From Oerskovia paurometabola (GTDB lineage: Bacteria > Actinomycetota > Actinomycetes > Actinomycetales > Cellulomonadaceae): DNA of 64,000 nt. Position numbers and translations under genes: made by a program. Under the pieces are notes generated by a model that was not told the origin of the DNA, ran no database searches, and saw nothing but the letters and a program-made list of their open reading frames with translations. Below, one piece after another: positions 26,885 to 35,111 of the stretch. Location of the stretch: contig NZ_JAFBBV010000001.1 in the NCBI RefSeq assembly GCF_016907365.1, positions 2,294,001-2,358,000 on the forward strand, read 5' to 3'. Every line of letters begins with the position of its first letter. Position 1 is the stretch's first letter.

Positions 26885-27183
26885 ACGTCCGGTCAGGAGG
26901 CCGGTCGCCGGTCGGGGCAGCCCGCGCGGCGCTCGCTCCTGACCCGTTCTCATGAGGTGCCGCTCCGGCGGCCCGCACGAGCTGACGCACACGAGACCGC
27001 GCCACAGTGGTAGCGCGGCGAGCCAGGCACATGAACCTGGCCACGACGGGGACCCGTGGTGTGCGTGGAGGTTCCAAGTCGCCCGGACTGCAGTCGGGCG
27101 GCACCCCTGGAGAGGCATGTGCCAAGGACGGCGACGGGGCGCACCAGCGCCCCGTGGGGCGGGTTCGATTCCCGCCCTCTCCG
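26885..27183 (+). ncRNA. Structured RNA with two cloverleaf folds upstream of HNH gene
   Basis: The 489-nt gap between the Fur and HNH genes can fold extensively. A 9-bp helix (26891-26899 with 26936-26944) comes first. An 8-bp helix (26956-26963 with 27098-27105) then encloses cloverleaf A: acceptor-like 26985-26992 with 27059-27066, a D-arm-like hairpin 26997-27018 with loop CACAGTGGTA, a hairpin 27022-27041 with 8-nt loop CACATGAA, and a small hairpin 27042-27058. Cloverleaf B is 75 nt (27109-27183): acceptor GGAGAGG with CCTCTCC, a short D-like arm, an 8-bp hairpin capped by ACCA instead of an anticodon loop, and a consensus T-arm GCGGG-TTCGATT-CCCGC abutting the acceptor. There is no CCA end. 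I do not recognise a described RNA class. It could be a free RNA or the HNH leader. Confidence 0.6.
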
Positions 27184-27251
27184 CAGACGACGTGGGTGGC
27201 CCGCGGCGCCGAGGATCTCGGTACCGCGGGTCGCAGACAGGGAGTCGGTCG

Positions 27252-27713
27252 ATGAGCGAGGTCCTCATCTACAACCTGGGCGGCGGGCAGGTCCTGGGCC
27301 GTGTCTCGCTCGGGCACGCGATCCGTATGCTGCACCGCCGGGTCGCGGCCGTGCGGGAGGCCGTCGAGGGGGAGACCTTCGGCCCGTACCAGCGCCCGGT
27401 CTCGGTCGAGCTGGTGCGCTACGTCCACTCCCGCTGGGTCTACGAGCGCACGGGCCGCGTCCCGTACTCGCGCGCCGCGCTGCTGCGTCGTGACAAGCAC
27501 CGTTGCGGCTACTGCGGTCGCCCTGCGACGACCATGGACCACGTGGTGCCTCGGTGCCAGGGCGGGACCACGACCTGGCTCAACGCCGTGGCGGCGTGCG
27601 AGGCGTGCAACAGCGCCAAGGCGGGCCGGACTCCCCAGGAGGCCGGCATGACGTTGCGTTCGCGGCCCTTCGAGCCCGTGCTCGCCGACGTCTACCCGTA
27701 CGGGAAGCGCTGA
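27252..27713 (+). CDS. HNH endonuclease
   Basis: A 153-aa HNH protein. An N-terminal segment (about residues 1-75) with VLIYNLGGGQVLGRVSLGHA precedes the nuclease core: CGYCG, TTMDHVVPRCQGG, WLNAVAACEACNSAKAGRTP. The two CxxC pairs bind a structural zinc, and the DHV/N/H set forms the beta-beta-alpha-metal active site. All expected residues are present, so it should be active. The ATG at 27252 follows a GGGAG sequence. No recombinase, methylase or intron core is adjacent. Its only notable neighbour is the long structured region upstream, which suggests a functional link. Confidence 0.88.
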   Translation: MSEVLIYNLGGGQVLGRVSLGHAIRMLHRRVAAVREAVEGETFGPYQRPVSVELVRYVHSRWVYERTGRVPYSRAALLRRDKHRCGYCGRPATTMDHVVPRCQGGTTTWLNAVAACEACNSAKAGRTPQEAGMTLRSRPFEPVLADVYPYGKR

Positions 27714-27716
27714 GCG

Positions 27717-27917
27717 TCAGGGCGACGGGGAGTTCTCGACCCGGATGGTGCCGTCGTCCTCGAGGACGAGCCGGTGCGGGTCGCCGTCGGCGAGGCGCAG
27801 GGCGTGCTCGAGCGCGAGCTGCGGCACGTCCAGGGCCCAGTCCGGCAGGTGGCGGTGCGTGCGCAGCGCGTCGAGGATCGGACCGGGCGGGATGCGGCGG
27901 GACGTCAGGTCGGACAC
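27717..27917 (-). CDS. Small conserved-looking hypothetical protein
   Basis: A 66-aa acidic protein, convergent with the HNH gene (3-nt gap). It has no signal peptide, membrane helix or cysteine. The N-terminal half carries RRIPPGPILDALRTHRHLPDW, and the C-terminus a strand-like RLVLEDDGTIRVENSPSP. Codon use matches its neighbours. The GTG at 27917 has TGGAG just upstream. I do not recognise a family. Confidence 0.5.
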   Translation of the reverse strand: MSDLTSRRIPPGPILDALRTHRHLPDWALDVPQLALEHALRLADGDPHRLVLEDDGTIRVENSPSP

Positions 27918-27962
27918 GGCTCCAGGATCCCACGGCCGGCTCCACCCGCACCGCTTGCATGG

Positions 27963-27978
27963 TTGCGTGACTGCGCAA
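27963..27978. promoter_or_regulatory. Candidate ArsR operator before the MFS gene
   Basis: TTGCG-tgactg-CGCAA is a perfect 5+6+5 inverted repeat ending 21 nt before the MFS start codon. Because the second gene of the unit is an ArsR repressor, this is the likely autoregulatory site. Confidence 0.5.
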
Positions 27979-27998
27979 ACAGGCAGGATGATGGGGGC

Positions 27999-29294
27999 AT
28001 GCTCTCGGCCCTCGCGCACCCCGTCTACCGACGCCTGTTCGCCGCGCAGGTCGTCGCCCTCGCGGGCACCGGCGTCGCGACGGTCGCGCTCGGCCTGCTC
28101 GCCTACGACCTCGCGGGCCGCCGCGCGGGCGTCGTCCTCGGGACGGTCTTCACGGTCAAGATGGTCGCCTACGTCGCCCTGGCCCCGCTCGCGGCCACGC
28201 TCGTGGCCCGGGTGCCGCGGCGGCTGGTCCTGGTCGGTGCGGACCTCGTGCGCCTGGTCGCGGCGCTCGCGCTGCCCCTCGTGGGGGAGGTGTGGCAGGT
28301 CCTCGTGCTCGTCCTGGTCCTCCAGAGCGCGTCGGCGACGTTCACGCCCACGTTCCAGTCCGTCGTCCCCGACGTCCTGCCCGACGAGCGCGACTACACC
28401 GCCGCCCTGTCCCTGTCCCGGCTCGCCTACGACCTCGAGGCCGTCGCGTCCCCGGCGCTCGCGGCCGTCCTCCTGCTCGCACTGAGCCCGGCCGGGCTGT
28501 TCTGGGGGACCGCGGTGGGGTTCGGGGCCTCGGCGCTCCTCGTGGCCACGGTCGTGCTGCCGCGAGTCCCCGGCGCCGCGGCAGCGACGACGGACGGCCA
28601 CGTCGCGGCGACCGAGCCCGACGGGCCGTTCGGCGCGCGCGTGCGCCGGGGGGCGGGGATCTTCCTGCGCACGCCCGCGCTGCGGCCCGTGCTCGCGCTG
28701 AACCTCGCGGTCGCGGCCGCGGGCGCTCTGGTCCTGGTCCAGACGGTCGTGATCGCCCGCACGGTCCTGGGTCTGGGGCCCGACGGCGTCGCTCTCCTCC
28801 TGGCCGTGTGCGGCAGCGGGTCGGTGGCCGCCGCGCTCGTCCTGCCGCGGGTCCTTCGCGCCTGGCCCGAGCGTCGTGTGATGCTCGGGGGAGCGGCCCT
28901 GCTCACGGTGGGCTGCGCCGTCGTCCCCCTGGTGCTCGCGGCTCCCGCAGGGGTCGCCGTGGCCGGGGTGTGCGCCGCCTGGGTCGCGATCGGCGCCGGG
29001 TGGTCGGCGGTCGAGACCCCCGTCGGGCGCCTCGTGCGGCGCTCGGTGGACCGAGGGGACCTCCACCTGGCCTTCGCCGCGCAGTTCTCGTTGTCGCACG
29101 CGTGCTGGCTGGTCACGTACCCGCTCGCGGGGTGGCTCGGGACGCTCGGCCTGGCGGCCGCCGCGACGGCGCTGGCCCTCGTCGCGGGCGCCGCGACCGG
29201 GCTCGCGCACGTGCTGTGGCCGGGGTCCGTCGCCGGTGAGGCGCCTCTACCGGGCGCCGATCGCGTGCGAGCCGCCGCGAGGGTGGGACCATGA
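27999..29294 (+). CDS. MFS transporter
   Basis: A 431-aa major facilitator with about 12 membrane helices. After the first helix pair come charged loops such as LVARVPRRLVLVGADLVRLV, in the position of the MFS motif A. A longer central loop (about residues 195-220) separates the two halves. It resembles drug-efflux-type MFS proteins found with ArsR regulators in actinobacteria. The ATG at 27999 is preceded by AGGATG, and the reading frame upstream shows no membrane segment. Its stop overlaps the arsR-type gene (ATGA). The substrate is unknown: a metal, metalloid or drug. Confidence 0.86.
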   Translation: MLSALAHPVYRRLFAAQVVALAGTGVATVALGLLAYDLAGRRAGVVLGTVFTVKMVAYVALAPLAATLVARVPRRLVLVGADLVRLVAALALPLVGEVWQVLVLVLVLQSASATFTPTFQSVVPDVLPDERDYTAALSLSRLAYDLEAVASPALAAVLLLALSPAGLFWGTAVGFGASALLVATVVLPRVPGAAAATTDGHVAATEPDGPFGARVRRGAGIFLRTPALRPVLALNLAVAAAGALVLVQTVVIARTVLGLGPDGVALLLAVCGSGSVAAALVLPRVLRAWPERRVMLGGAALLTVGCAVVPLVLAAPAGVAVAGVCAAWVAIGAGWSAVETPVGRLVRRSVDRGDLHLAFAAQFSLSHACWLVTYPLAGWLGTLGLAAAATALALVAGAATGLAHVLWPGSVAGEAPLPGADRVRAAARVGP

Positions 29295-29656
29295 GGGGGA
29301 TGGCCACCACGCAGCGTGACTCGCTCCCCGTCGCACCCCCCGAGGTCGACCTCGACCGTGCGGTCGAGGTGCTGCGCCTGCTCGCCGACCGCACCCGCCT
29401 CGCGGTGCTGCAGATGCTGACGGGCACCGAGATGCCGGTGACCGCGATCGCCGAGGCCCTCGACCGTCCCGTCCCCGCGATCTCCCAGCACCTCGCGAAG
29501 CTGCGCGCCGGGCATCTCGTGACGTCGCGGCGCGAGGGCACGAGCGTCTACTACGCGCCCGCGACCGAGCACGTCGAGGCGCTCGTCACGAACGTCCTGC
29601 ACCACACCGAGCACATGCTCTACCCGCGCCCGCCGCACCACGTCCGCGAGGCGTGA
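29291..29656 (+). CDS. ArsR family winged-helix regulator
   Basis: A 121-aa repressor with the ArsR fold: VLRLLADRTRLAVLQML, then IAEALDRPVPAISQHLAKLR as recognition helix, then the wing RREGTSVYYAPA. No CxC metal site is present in the alpha-3 region. The C-terminus has HHTEHMLYPRPPHH, a His-rich stretch that could bind metal. The ATG at 29291 overlaps the MFS stop and has GAGGGTGG upstream. Probably represses its own operon at 27963-27978. Confidence 0.87.
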   Translation: MRGMATTQRDSLPVAPPEVDLDRAVEVLRLLADRTRLAVLQMLTGTEMPVTAIAEALDRPVPAISQHLAKLRAGHLVTSRREGTSVYYAPATEHVEALVTNVLHHTEHMLYPRPPHHVREA

Positions 29657-29695
29657 GTCCCCGCTCCCGCCGGGCGCTCGCGCCATGGACGGGGC

Positions 29696-29724
29696 TTGGA
29701 CCTACGCGCGCGGCGGTCTAAGGT
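29696..29724 (+). promoter_or_regulatory. Promoter of the PAS-ANTAR gene
   Basis: TTGGAC (29696-29701), a 17-bp spacer and TAAGGT (29719-29724) form a good sigma-70-type promoter. It gives a leader of about 50 nt before the ATG at 29784. Confidence 0.6.
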
Positions 29725-29783
29725 GAGGCACCTAGGAGTCAGGAAGCGGCCCCTCGACACGCACGTGCTGAGAGCGAGCCATC

Positions 29784-30512
29784 ATGACCACCGAACAGTC
29801 CCCTCGCAGGCGTCGCCGCGACCCGCTCGCGGAGGCGTTGAGCCTCGGGCGGGCCCATCCCACCGGCCAGTACCGCGTCGACCTGCGCACCAGCGAGTGG
29901 TGGTGGTCCGAAGAGGTCTACCTGCTGCACGGGCTGACGCCCGACTCCGTCGTGCCGAGCGCGGCTCTCCTCGTCCAGCACAAGCACCCCGACGACCGCG
30001 ACACGGTCCTGCGCGACCTCGCGCTGCTGCGCACTACCGGGCGCCCCTTCAGTGCCAGCCACCGCATCGTGGACGCGCGCGGGCGCACCAGGACGGTCAC
30101 GGTCACGGGTCAGGGCCGCCGCGACGCCTCGGGGGCCGTGGTCGAGGTGATCGGCATGATGATCGACACGTCCGCCGCGCACGAGGACGCGCTGCGCCGT
30201 GAGGTCACGCGCCAGGTCGCGGTCGGTCTCCAGGACCGCGCTGTCGTCGACCAGGCCAAGGGCGTCATCATGGCCTCGCACGGGCTGGACCCGGACGGCG
30301 CGCTCGACCTGCTCGTCGTGCACGCGAGCGAGAGCAGCCGACGCCTGCCCGACGTGGCACGCGAGCTGATCGACGCGATCGCGGCCGGCGGCGGCCTGGG
30401 CGGTCGCGCCAAGGACCGGGTCGACGCGTGCCTGGCCGCCCTCGAGCCCGGCAGCGTGAGCCGCCCGGGCGGCGCACAGCTCTTCCGGCGCAAGGGAGCG
30501 GTCACGGGCTGA
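29784..30512 (+). CDS. PAS-ANTAR domain regulator
   Basis: A 242-aa protein with an N-terminal PAS fold (about residues 25-135, with WWWSEEVYLLHGLTPDSVVP and FSASHRIVDARGRTRTVTV). A C-terminal ANTAR domain follows (about 145-205, LQDRAVVDQAKGVIMASHGL and the ARELIDAI end). ANTAR domains bind paired hexaloop hairpins in nascent RNA and prevent termination. The PAS domain should sense a small ligand or redox cofactor. It is convergent with a GAF-ANTAR gene, leaving only 39 nt between the two stops. Targets are unknown. Confidence 0.88.
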   Translation: MTTEQSPRRRRRDPLAEALSLGRAHPTGQYRVDLRTSEWWWSEEVYLLHGLTPDSVVPSAALLVQHKHPDDRDTVLRDLALLRTTGRPFSASHRIVDARGRTRTVTVTGQGRRDASGAVVEVIGMMIDTSAAHEDALRREVTRQVAVGLQDRAVVDQAKGVIMASHGLDPDGALDLLVVHASESSRRLPDVARELIDAIAAGGGLGGRAKDRVDACLAALEPGSVSRPGGAQLFRRKGAVTG

Positions 30513-30551
30513 GCCGCCGACACCCGGACGGGACCCGCCCGGGCCCGACGG

Positions 30552-31316
30552 CTACGTCACGGGGAACCTGCGTGTCTCGACGACCTCGCGGGCGAGGTCG
30601 TAGAGCTTGACGTTCGAGTCCTGCGAGACGCGGCTCAGCACCGAGAACGCGCGCTGCGCCGAGAGCTGGTAGCGCTCCATGAGGATGCCCTGGGCCTGGC
30701 CGATCACGGTGCGGGTCTGCACGGCGCTCGTGAGCTGCTCCTCGGTGCGCGCGGCGGTCAGTGCCGCCGCGGCGACCGCGGCGAACGTCGAGACGATCGA
30801 CAGCGCCGTGGCGGGAAACGCGCCCGTGGAGCGCGAGTACAGGTTCAGGGCGCCGTGCGAGGTCTCGCTCGTGAAGAGCTGGACGCACAGCATCGAGCGC
30901 ACCCCAAGCTCCGCGTGGACCTGGTCGGCCCACCGCTGCCAGCGAGGCTCGGCCGCGAGGTCGTTGGTGCGCACCAGGTCGGTCTCGCGGATCGCGTCGA
31001 GGCACGGCCCCTCGTTCAGGGCGTACTGGAGCTCGTCCCCGCGCCGGGCGAGGTCGTGCGACGCGGCGGGGGTCTCGATGCGCCCCTTGCGGGTCACGAG
31101 CGAGATCCCGGCGGCGTCGCAGCCGTCGACCATCGCGACCGCGAGCTCGACCGTGCGGTCGAGCGTCTCCTGGAGGCTGGGCTCCTCGGCGAGCGTCCGC
31201 GCGGCCGACGCGATCGACGACTCGATCGCGGTGGCGGGGCTCACCCCGGTGCCGAACTCGGCGGTCGTGGCGACGGCGAGGGCGTCGTCCTTCGTCTGCT
31301 GCAGATCCTGCGTCAT
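30552..31316 (-). CDS. GAF-ANTAR domain regulator
   Basis: A 254-aa protein with a GAF sensor (about residues 35-175, GCDAAGISLVTRKGRIETPAA split over strands, and LNEGPCLDAIRETD). The ANTAR domain (about 190-250) carries IGQAQGILMERYQLSAQRAF and ends in AREVVETRR. It probably senses a signal through GAF and acts on RNA as an antiterminator. The ATG at 31316 begins the conserved part. Two ANTAR proteins placed end to end suggest a shared regulon. Confidence 0.88.
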   Translation of the reverse strand: MTQDLQQTKDDALAVATTAEFGTGVSPATAIESSIASAARTLAEEPSLQETLDRTVELAVAMVDGCDAAGISLVTRKGRIETPAASHDLARRGDELQYALNEGPCLDAIRETDLVRTNDLAAEPRWQRWADQVHAELGVRSMLCVQLFTSETSHGALNLYSRSTGAFPATALSIVSTFAAVAAAALTAARTEEQLTSAVQTRTVIGQAQGILMERYQLSAQRAFSVLSRVSQDSNVKLYDLAREVVETRRFPVT

Positions 31317-31452
31317 CGTGCGTCCCGTTCGTGCTCGGGGGTGGCCGGTCGTCGGCGCACGACCGCGCCGTTCCTCCACCTGTCGAGGACAACGCTACGC
31401 GGTCCGTGGGCGGCCCCCGTGCGTGGGCGCCCGAGGGGTGCCCGGGGGCTGC

Positions 31453-31872
31453 TCACGCGTCCTGCAGGTCCGCGGTGTCGCGGGCACCGACCGTGACCTG
31501 CCCGCGCTCGATCGCGGTCACGAGGTCCGAGAGGCGGACGATGCCCACCAGGTCCGGTCCGACCATGACGGGCAGTCGCAGCAGGGCGTGTCGTTCCATG
31601 ATCCGCACGGCCTCCCGGGCCGGGTCCTGGGGGCTCAGGACCACGAGGTCCTCGGTGCACAGGTCGCCCACGGGGTGGTCCGGCGAGGCGTCGTCTGCCA
31701 GTGCCCGCACGATGCTGCGGTCCGTGAGGATGCCCAGCACGTCCCTGTCGTCGAGCACGACGGCGTCACCCGAGTCCTCGTCGATCATGGTGCGGGCGGC
31801 CTGCGCGACGGTCGCGGTGCGCTCGACCGTGCAGAACGCCGTGGACATGAGCTGTGCGATGGTCGTCGGCAT
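31453..31872 (-). CDS. CBS-pair protein
   Basis: A 139-aa protein made of two CBS motifs (MSTAFCTVERTATVAQAAR with VLGILTDRSIVRALA, and LCTEDLVVLSPQDPAREAVR with LVGIVRLSDLVTAIE). Such proteins bind adenine nucleotides and act as energy sensors or regulators of partners. The ATG at 31872 has GGAGG 6 nt upstream. An ATG 8 codons earlier lacks a good ribosome-binding site. It follows the SDR gene on the same strand but is separated by a strong hairpin. Confidence 0.85.
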   Translation of the reverse strand: MPTTIAQLMSTAFCTVERTATVAQAARTMIDEDSGDAVVLDDRDVLGILTDRSIVRALADDASPDHPVGDLCTEDLVVLSPQDPAREAVRIMERHALLRLPVMVGPDLVGIVRLSDLVTAIERGQVTVGARDTADLQDA

Positions 31873-31983
31873 CGTCGCCTCCGTGGTCCCTGCCATGATC
31901 CGTGCCCTGAACGGCGAGCCGCTCCTTGGCCCGGTACCCACCCTAGCCCGCGCCGGTCAGGCGGGCGGCTCGTGGGGTCCGCG

Positions 31984-32029
31984 CGCGAGGCCGGCACAGG
32001 CGCCGTGAGGGGCCCGTGCCGGCCTCGCG
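31984..32029 (-). terminator. Strong terminator hairpin after the SDR gene
   Basis: CGCGAGGCCGGCAC (31984-31997) pairs perfectly over 14 bp with GTGCCGGCCTCGCG (32016-32029). The loop is 18 nt. Confidence 0.7.
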
Positions 32030-32053
32030 TCGAGGAACGTCGCGAGGGCGGCG

Positions 32054-32917
32054 TCAGAACACCGGCTTGCCGCCCGTGACCCCGAGCACGGTCGCCGAGA
32101 CGTAGCCCGCGTCGGCGGGCGAGGCCAGGAAGACGAAGGCCGGTGCGACCTCGGCCGGCTGCCCGGCCCGCCCGAGCGGGGTGTCGGCCCCGAACTGCTC
32201 GATCTTCTCGGGCGGCTGCGTCGCGGGCTGCAGCGGCGTCCAGATGGGTCCGGGGGCCACCGCGTTGACGCGGATGCCGCGCTCACCGACCTCGGCCGCG
32301 AGGTTGACCGTGAAGTTGTTGATCGCCGCCTTGGTCGCCGCGTAGTCCAGGAGCGAGGTGGAGGGCTGGTAGGCCTGGATCGAGGAGACGTTGATGATCG
32401 ACGCGCCCTCCCCCAGGTGCTCGAGCGCGGCCTGCGTCACCCAGAACAGCGCGTACAGGTTGGTCTTGAGCACCCGGTCGAGGTCCTCGGTCGTGACGTC
32501 GGCGATCGAGGACCGTCGAGCCATCTGGAAGCCGGCGTTGTTCACGAGGACGTCCAGCCCCCCGAGCTGCTCGACGGCGTCGGCGACGAGCGCGCGGCAC
32601 TCCGGCTCCTCGCGCAGGTCCCCGGGCAGCAGGACGGCCGTGCGGCCCGCCTCGCGCACCCAGCGCGCGGTCTCCTCGGCGTCGGACTGCTCCTCGCGCA
32701 GGTAGCCGATCGCGACGTCCGCCCCCTCGCGTGCGAACGCGATCGCGACCGCACGCCCGATGCCCGAGTCGCCCCCGGTGATCAGGGCCCGCAGGCCGGC
32801 GAGCCTGCCCGAGCCCCGGTAGGACGACTCGCCGTGGTCGGGCAGCGGGTTCATGGGGGGCGTCAGGCCCGGGGGCTCCTGCTGCTGGGCGGGGAAGGCG
32901 GGGGTCTGGTCGGTCAC
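32054..32917 (-). CDS. Short-chain dehydrogenase/reductase (glucose dehydrogenase/YhdF-like)
   Basis: A 287-aa NAD(P)-dependent oxidoreductase. The cofactor motif is TGGDSGIGRA (near residues 50-60), NNAG appears near 132, and the catalytic Ser is in NVSSIQAYQPS with YAATK (Tyr/Lys). The N-terminal ~40 residues, with PPGLTPPMNPLPDHGE, are typical of the stress-associated SDR group that includes general-stress dehydrogenases. The GTG at 32917 follows a perfect AGGAGG. It is divergent from the GMC oxidoreductase gene; the substrate is unknown. Confidence 0.88.
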   Translation of the reverse strand: MTDQTPAFPAQQQEPPGLTPPMNPLPDHGESSYRGSGRLAGLRALITGGDSGIGRAVAIAFAREGADVAIGYLREEQSDAEETARWVREAGRTAVLLPGDLREEPECRALVADAVEQLGGLDVLVNNAGFQMARRSSIADVTTEDLDRVLKTNLYALFWVTQAALEHLGEGASIINVSSIQAYQPSTSLLDYAATKAAINNFTVNLAAEVGERGIRVNAVAPGPIWTPLQPATQPPEKIEQFGADTPLGRAGQPAEVAPAFVFLASPADAGYVSATVLGVTGGKPVF

Positions 32918-33126
32918 GGGATCCTCCTTCAGGTCGCCGCACGCGCGCACGCCGGTCGGCGGCCCGCGGCGGGCGAGGTGTTCTCGGGTCCCGTCCACGC
33001 TAGGACGGCGCTCGCGGACTCGCAGCACGAGCGCCGACCCGGCCGCTCGGCGACGGGTGGGCGCCGCGGTGGCAGGATGAGCACCTGCCGGGCGCGAGGG
33101 AGCGCCCGAGGAACGAGGTGGCCACG

Positions 33127-34971
33127 ATGACCAAGGAAGGCTGCGAGGAGCGGGCGGACGGGCGCGAGGACGCGCGCGGCGACGCCGGGGGCGTCTCGCA
33201 CGACGTCGACGTCCTCGTGGTGGGGTCGGGCTTCGGCGGTTCCGTGGCTGCCCTGCGCCTGACCGAGAAGGGCTACCGGGTCGCGGTCCTGGAGGCGGGC
33301 CGGCGCTTCGCCGACGAGGACTTCGCGAAGACCTCCTGGCACCTGCGCGACTTCCTGTGGGCCCCGCGCCTGGGCTGCCTCGGGATCCAGCGCGTGCACC
33401 GGCTGCGCGACGTCCTGGTCCTCGCGGGCGCCGGGGTGGGGGGCGGCTCGCTCGTGTACGCCAACACGCTGTACGAGCCCCTCGACGCCTTCTACACGGA
33501 CCCCGCCTGGGGCCACCTGACGGACTGGAAGGCCGAGCTCGCCCCGTACTACGACCAGGCGCGGCGCATGCTGGGCGTGGTCACGTACGCGGGCCGCACG
33601 CCGGCCGACGACGCCATGGCCCTGGTCGCCCGCGAGATGGGCGTCGGGGGCTCCTTCACCCCCGCTCCCGTGGGGGTGCTGTTCGGCACCCCCGGGGCCC
33701 GGGTGCCCGACCCGTTCTTCGGCGGCGCGGGCCCCGAACGTCGCGGCTGCCTCGAGTGCGGGCAGTGCATGACCGGGTGCCGCCACGGCGCGAAGAACAC
33801 CCTCGTCAAGAACTACCTGCACCTCGCCGAGCGCGGCGGGGCGAGGATCCACGCCCTGGAGACGGTCACGCGCATCGCCCCGCTGCCTGGGGGCGGCTAC
33901 GAGGTCACCTCCCGCCGTACCGACCGGGCGTCCGTCCGGCGCACCCGCTGGACCGCCGAGCACGTCGTCCTCGCCGCGGGGGCGCACGGCACGCAGCGCC
34001 TCCTGCACGCCCAGCGCGACGCCGGCACGCTCCCCGGCCTCTCGCCACGGCTCGGGATGCTCACGCGCACCAACTCCGAGGCGCTCCTGGGTGCGACCGC
34101 AGACCGGCCTCACCGCTCGGACCTCCCCGTGCCCGACTACACGCGCGGCGTCGCGATCACCTCGTCCTTCCACCCCGACGCCCACACGCACGTCGAACCC
34201 GTGCGCTACGGCCGCGGCTCGAACGCCATGGCCCTCCTGCAGACCGTCCTCGTCACGCCCCGCGGCGCTCGCGGCCTGCGCGGACCCGGCAGCGAGCAGC
34301 CCGACGACGGCGATCGCCAGGGCCCGTCGCCCACGCCCGGCGCGTGGTTGCGCGAGCTGTGGGCGCAGCGCCGTCGCCTCCCGGCCATGCTCGACCTCCG
34401 GGGCTGGTCCGAGCGCACCGTGATCGCCCTGGTGATGCAGAGCCACGACAACTCGCTCACGACCTACACGAGACGCACGTGGACGGGGCGACGTCGCATG
34501 ACCTCACGTCAGGGCCACGGTGCCCCGAACCCCGGCTGGATCCCGGCGGCGCACGAGGCGGCCCGGCGGCTGGCCCGGGTCATGGGCGGCGCGCCGGGCG
34601 GGAGCATCGGGGAACCGTTCGGCATGCCGCTCACGGCGCACTTCCTGGGCGGGTGCGCGATCGGCGCCTCTGCGGCGACGGGGGTCGTCGACGCGTACCA
34701 GCGGGTGTTCGGCCACGAGGGGCTGCACGTCCTGGACGGGGCGGCGGTGAGCGCGAACCTGGGCGTCAACCCGTCGCTGACGATCACGGCGCAGGCCGAG
34801 CGGGCGGTCGCGCTGTGGCCCAACCGGGGCGAGGCCGACCCCCGGCCGCCTCTCGGGAGCGACTACCGGCGGGTCGCCCCGGTCGCGCCGCGCGGGCCCC
34901 TCGTACCGGCGTCTGCCCCCGGGGCGCTGCGCCTTCCCGTGGTCCGGGTCACGCACGGCGGCCCGTCCTGA
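33127..34971 (+). CDS. GMC-family FAD oxidoreductase (cholesterol-oxidase-like)
   Basis: A 614-aa flavoprotein. The FAD motif VVGSGFGGSVAALRL lies near residues 34-48, and GAGVGGGSLVYAN follows. Near residue 205 the run CLECGQCMTGCRHGAKNTL holds four closely spaced cysteines, seen in this subgroup and possibly a metal or redox site. The C-terminal FAD/substrate segment is LGGCAIGASAATGVVDAY and LGVNPSLTITAQAER. The ATG at 33127 has GAGG upstream, while a GTG three codons earlier is possible. It is divergent from the SDR. The substrate may be a sterol, sugar or alcohol. Confidence 0.85.
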   Translation: MTKEGCEERADGREDARGDAGGVSHDVDVLVVGSGFGGSVAALRLTEKGYRVAVLEAGRRFADEDFAKTSWHLRDFLWAPRLGCLGIQRVHRLRDVLVLAGAGVGGGSLVYANTLYEPLDAFYTDPAWGHLTDWKAELAPYYDQARRMLGVVTYAGRTPADDAMALVAREMGVGGSFTPAPVGVLFGTPGARVPDPFFGGAGPERRGCLECGQCMTGCRHGAKNTLVKNYLHLAERGGARIHALETVTRIAPLPGGGYEVTSRRTDRASVRRTRWTAEHVVLAAGAHGTQRLLHAQRDAGTLPGLSPRLGMLTRTNSEALLGATADRPHRSDLPVPDYTRGVAITSSFHPDAHTHVEPVRYGRGSNAMALLQTVLVTPRGARGLRGPGSEQPDDGDRQGPSPTPGAWLRELWAQRRRLPAMLDLRGWSERTVIALVMQSHDNSLTTYTRRTWTGRRRMTSRQGHGAPNPGWIPAAHEAARRLARVMGGAPGGSIGEPFGMPLTAHFLGGCAIGASAATGVVDAYQRVFGHEGLHVLDGAAVSANLGVNPSLTITAQAERAVALWPNRGEADPRPPLGSDYRRVAPVAPRGPLVPASAPGALRLPVVRVTHGGPS

Positions 34972-35023
34972 CGCAGGGTCGGTGCAGGGGAGAGGTGCCC
35001 TCGGCCCACCGGCGGGCGTCCGG

Positions 35024-35039
35024 TCGAACACATGTTCGA
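35024..35039. promoter_or_regulatory. SOS box 1 (LexA-type site)
   Basis: TCGAACacatGTTCGA matches the actinobacterial LexA consensus TCGAAC-N4-GTTCGA perfectly. First of three sites spaced exactly 44 bp apart in the gap between two convergent genes. Confidence 0.8.
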
Positions 35040-35067
35040 CGAGATGCGGGCGCCCGGCCGGTCGGTG

Positions 35068-35083
35068 TCGAACTGGTGTTCGA
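35068..35083. promoter_or_regulatory. SOS box 2 (LexA-type site)
   Basis: TCGAACtggtGTTCGA is again perfect, 44 bp after box 1. The 28-bp linkers on either side are not related in sequence, so this is not a copied tandem repeat. Confidence 0.8.
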
Positions 35084-35111
35084 GCCGAGGTGTGCCTGTC
35101 GGCTCGCGGAC

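Noticed and set aside
27109..27183. Ordinary tRNA gene
   Set aside because: The acceptor and T-arm fit, but the middle hairpin is an 8-bp stem with a 4-nt loop, so there is no 7-nt anticodon loop, and no CCA follows. It is reported as tRNA-like instead.
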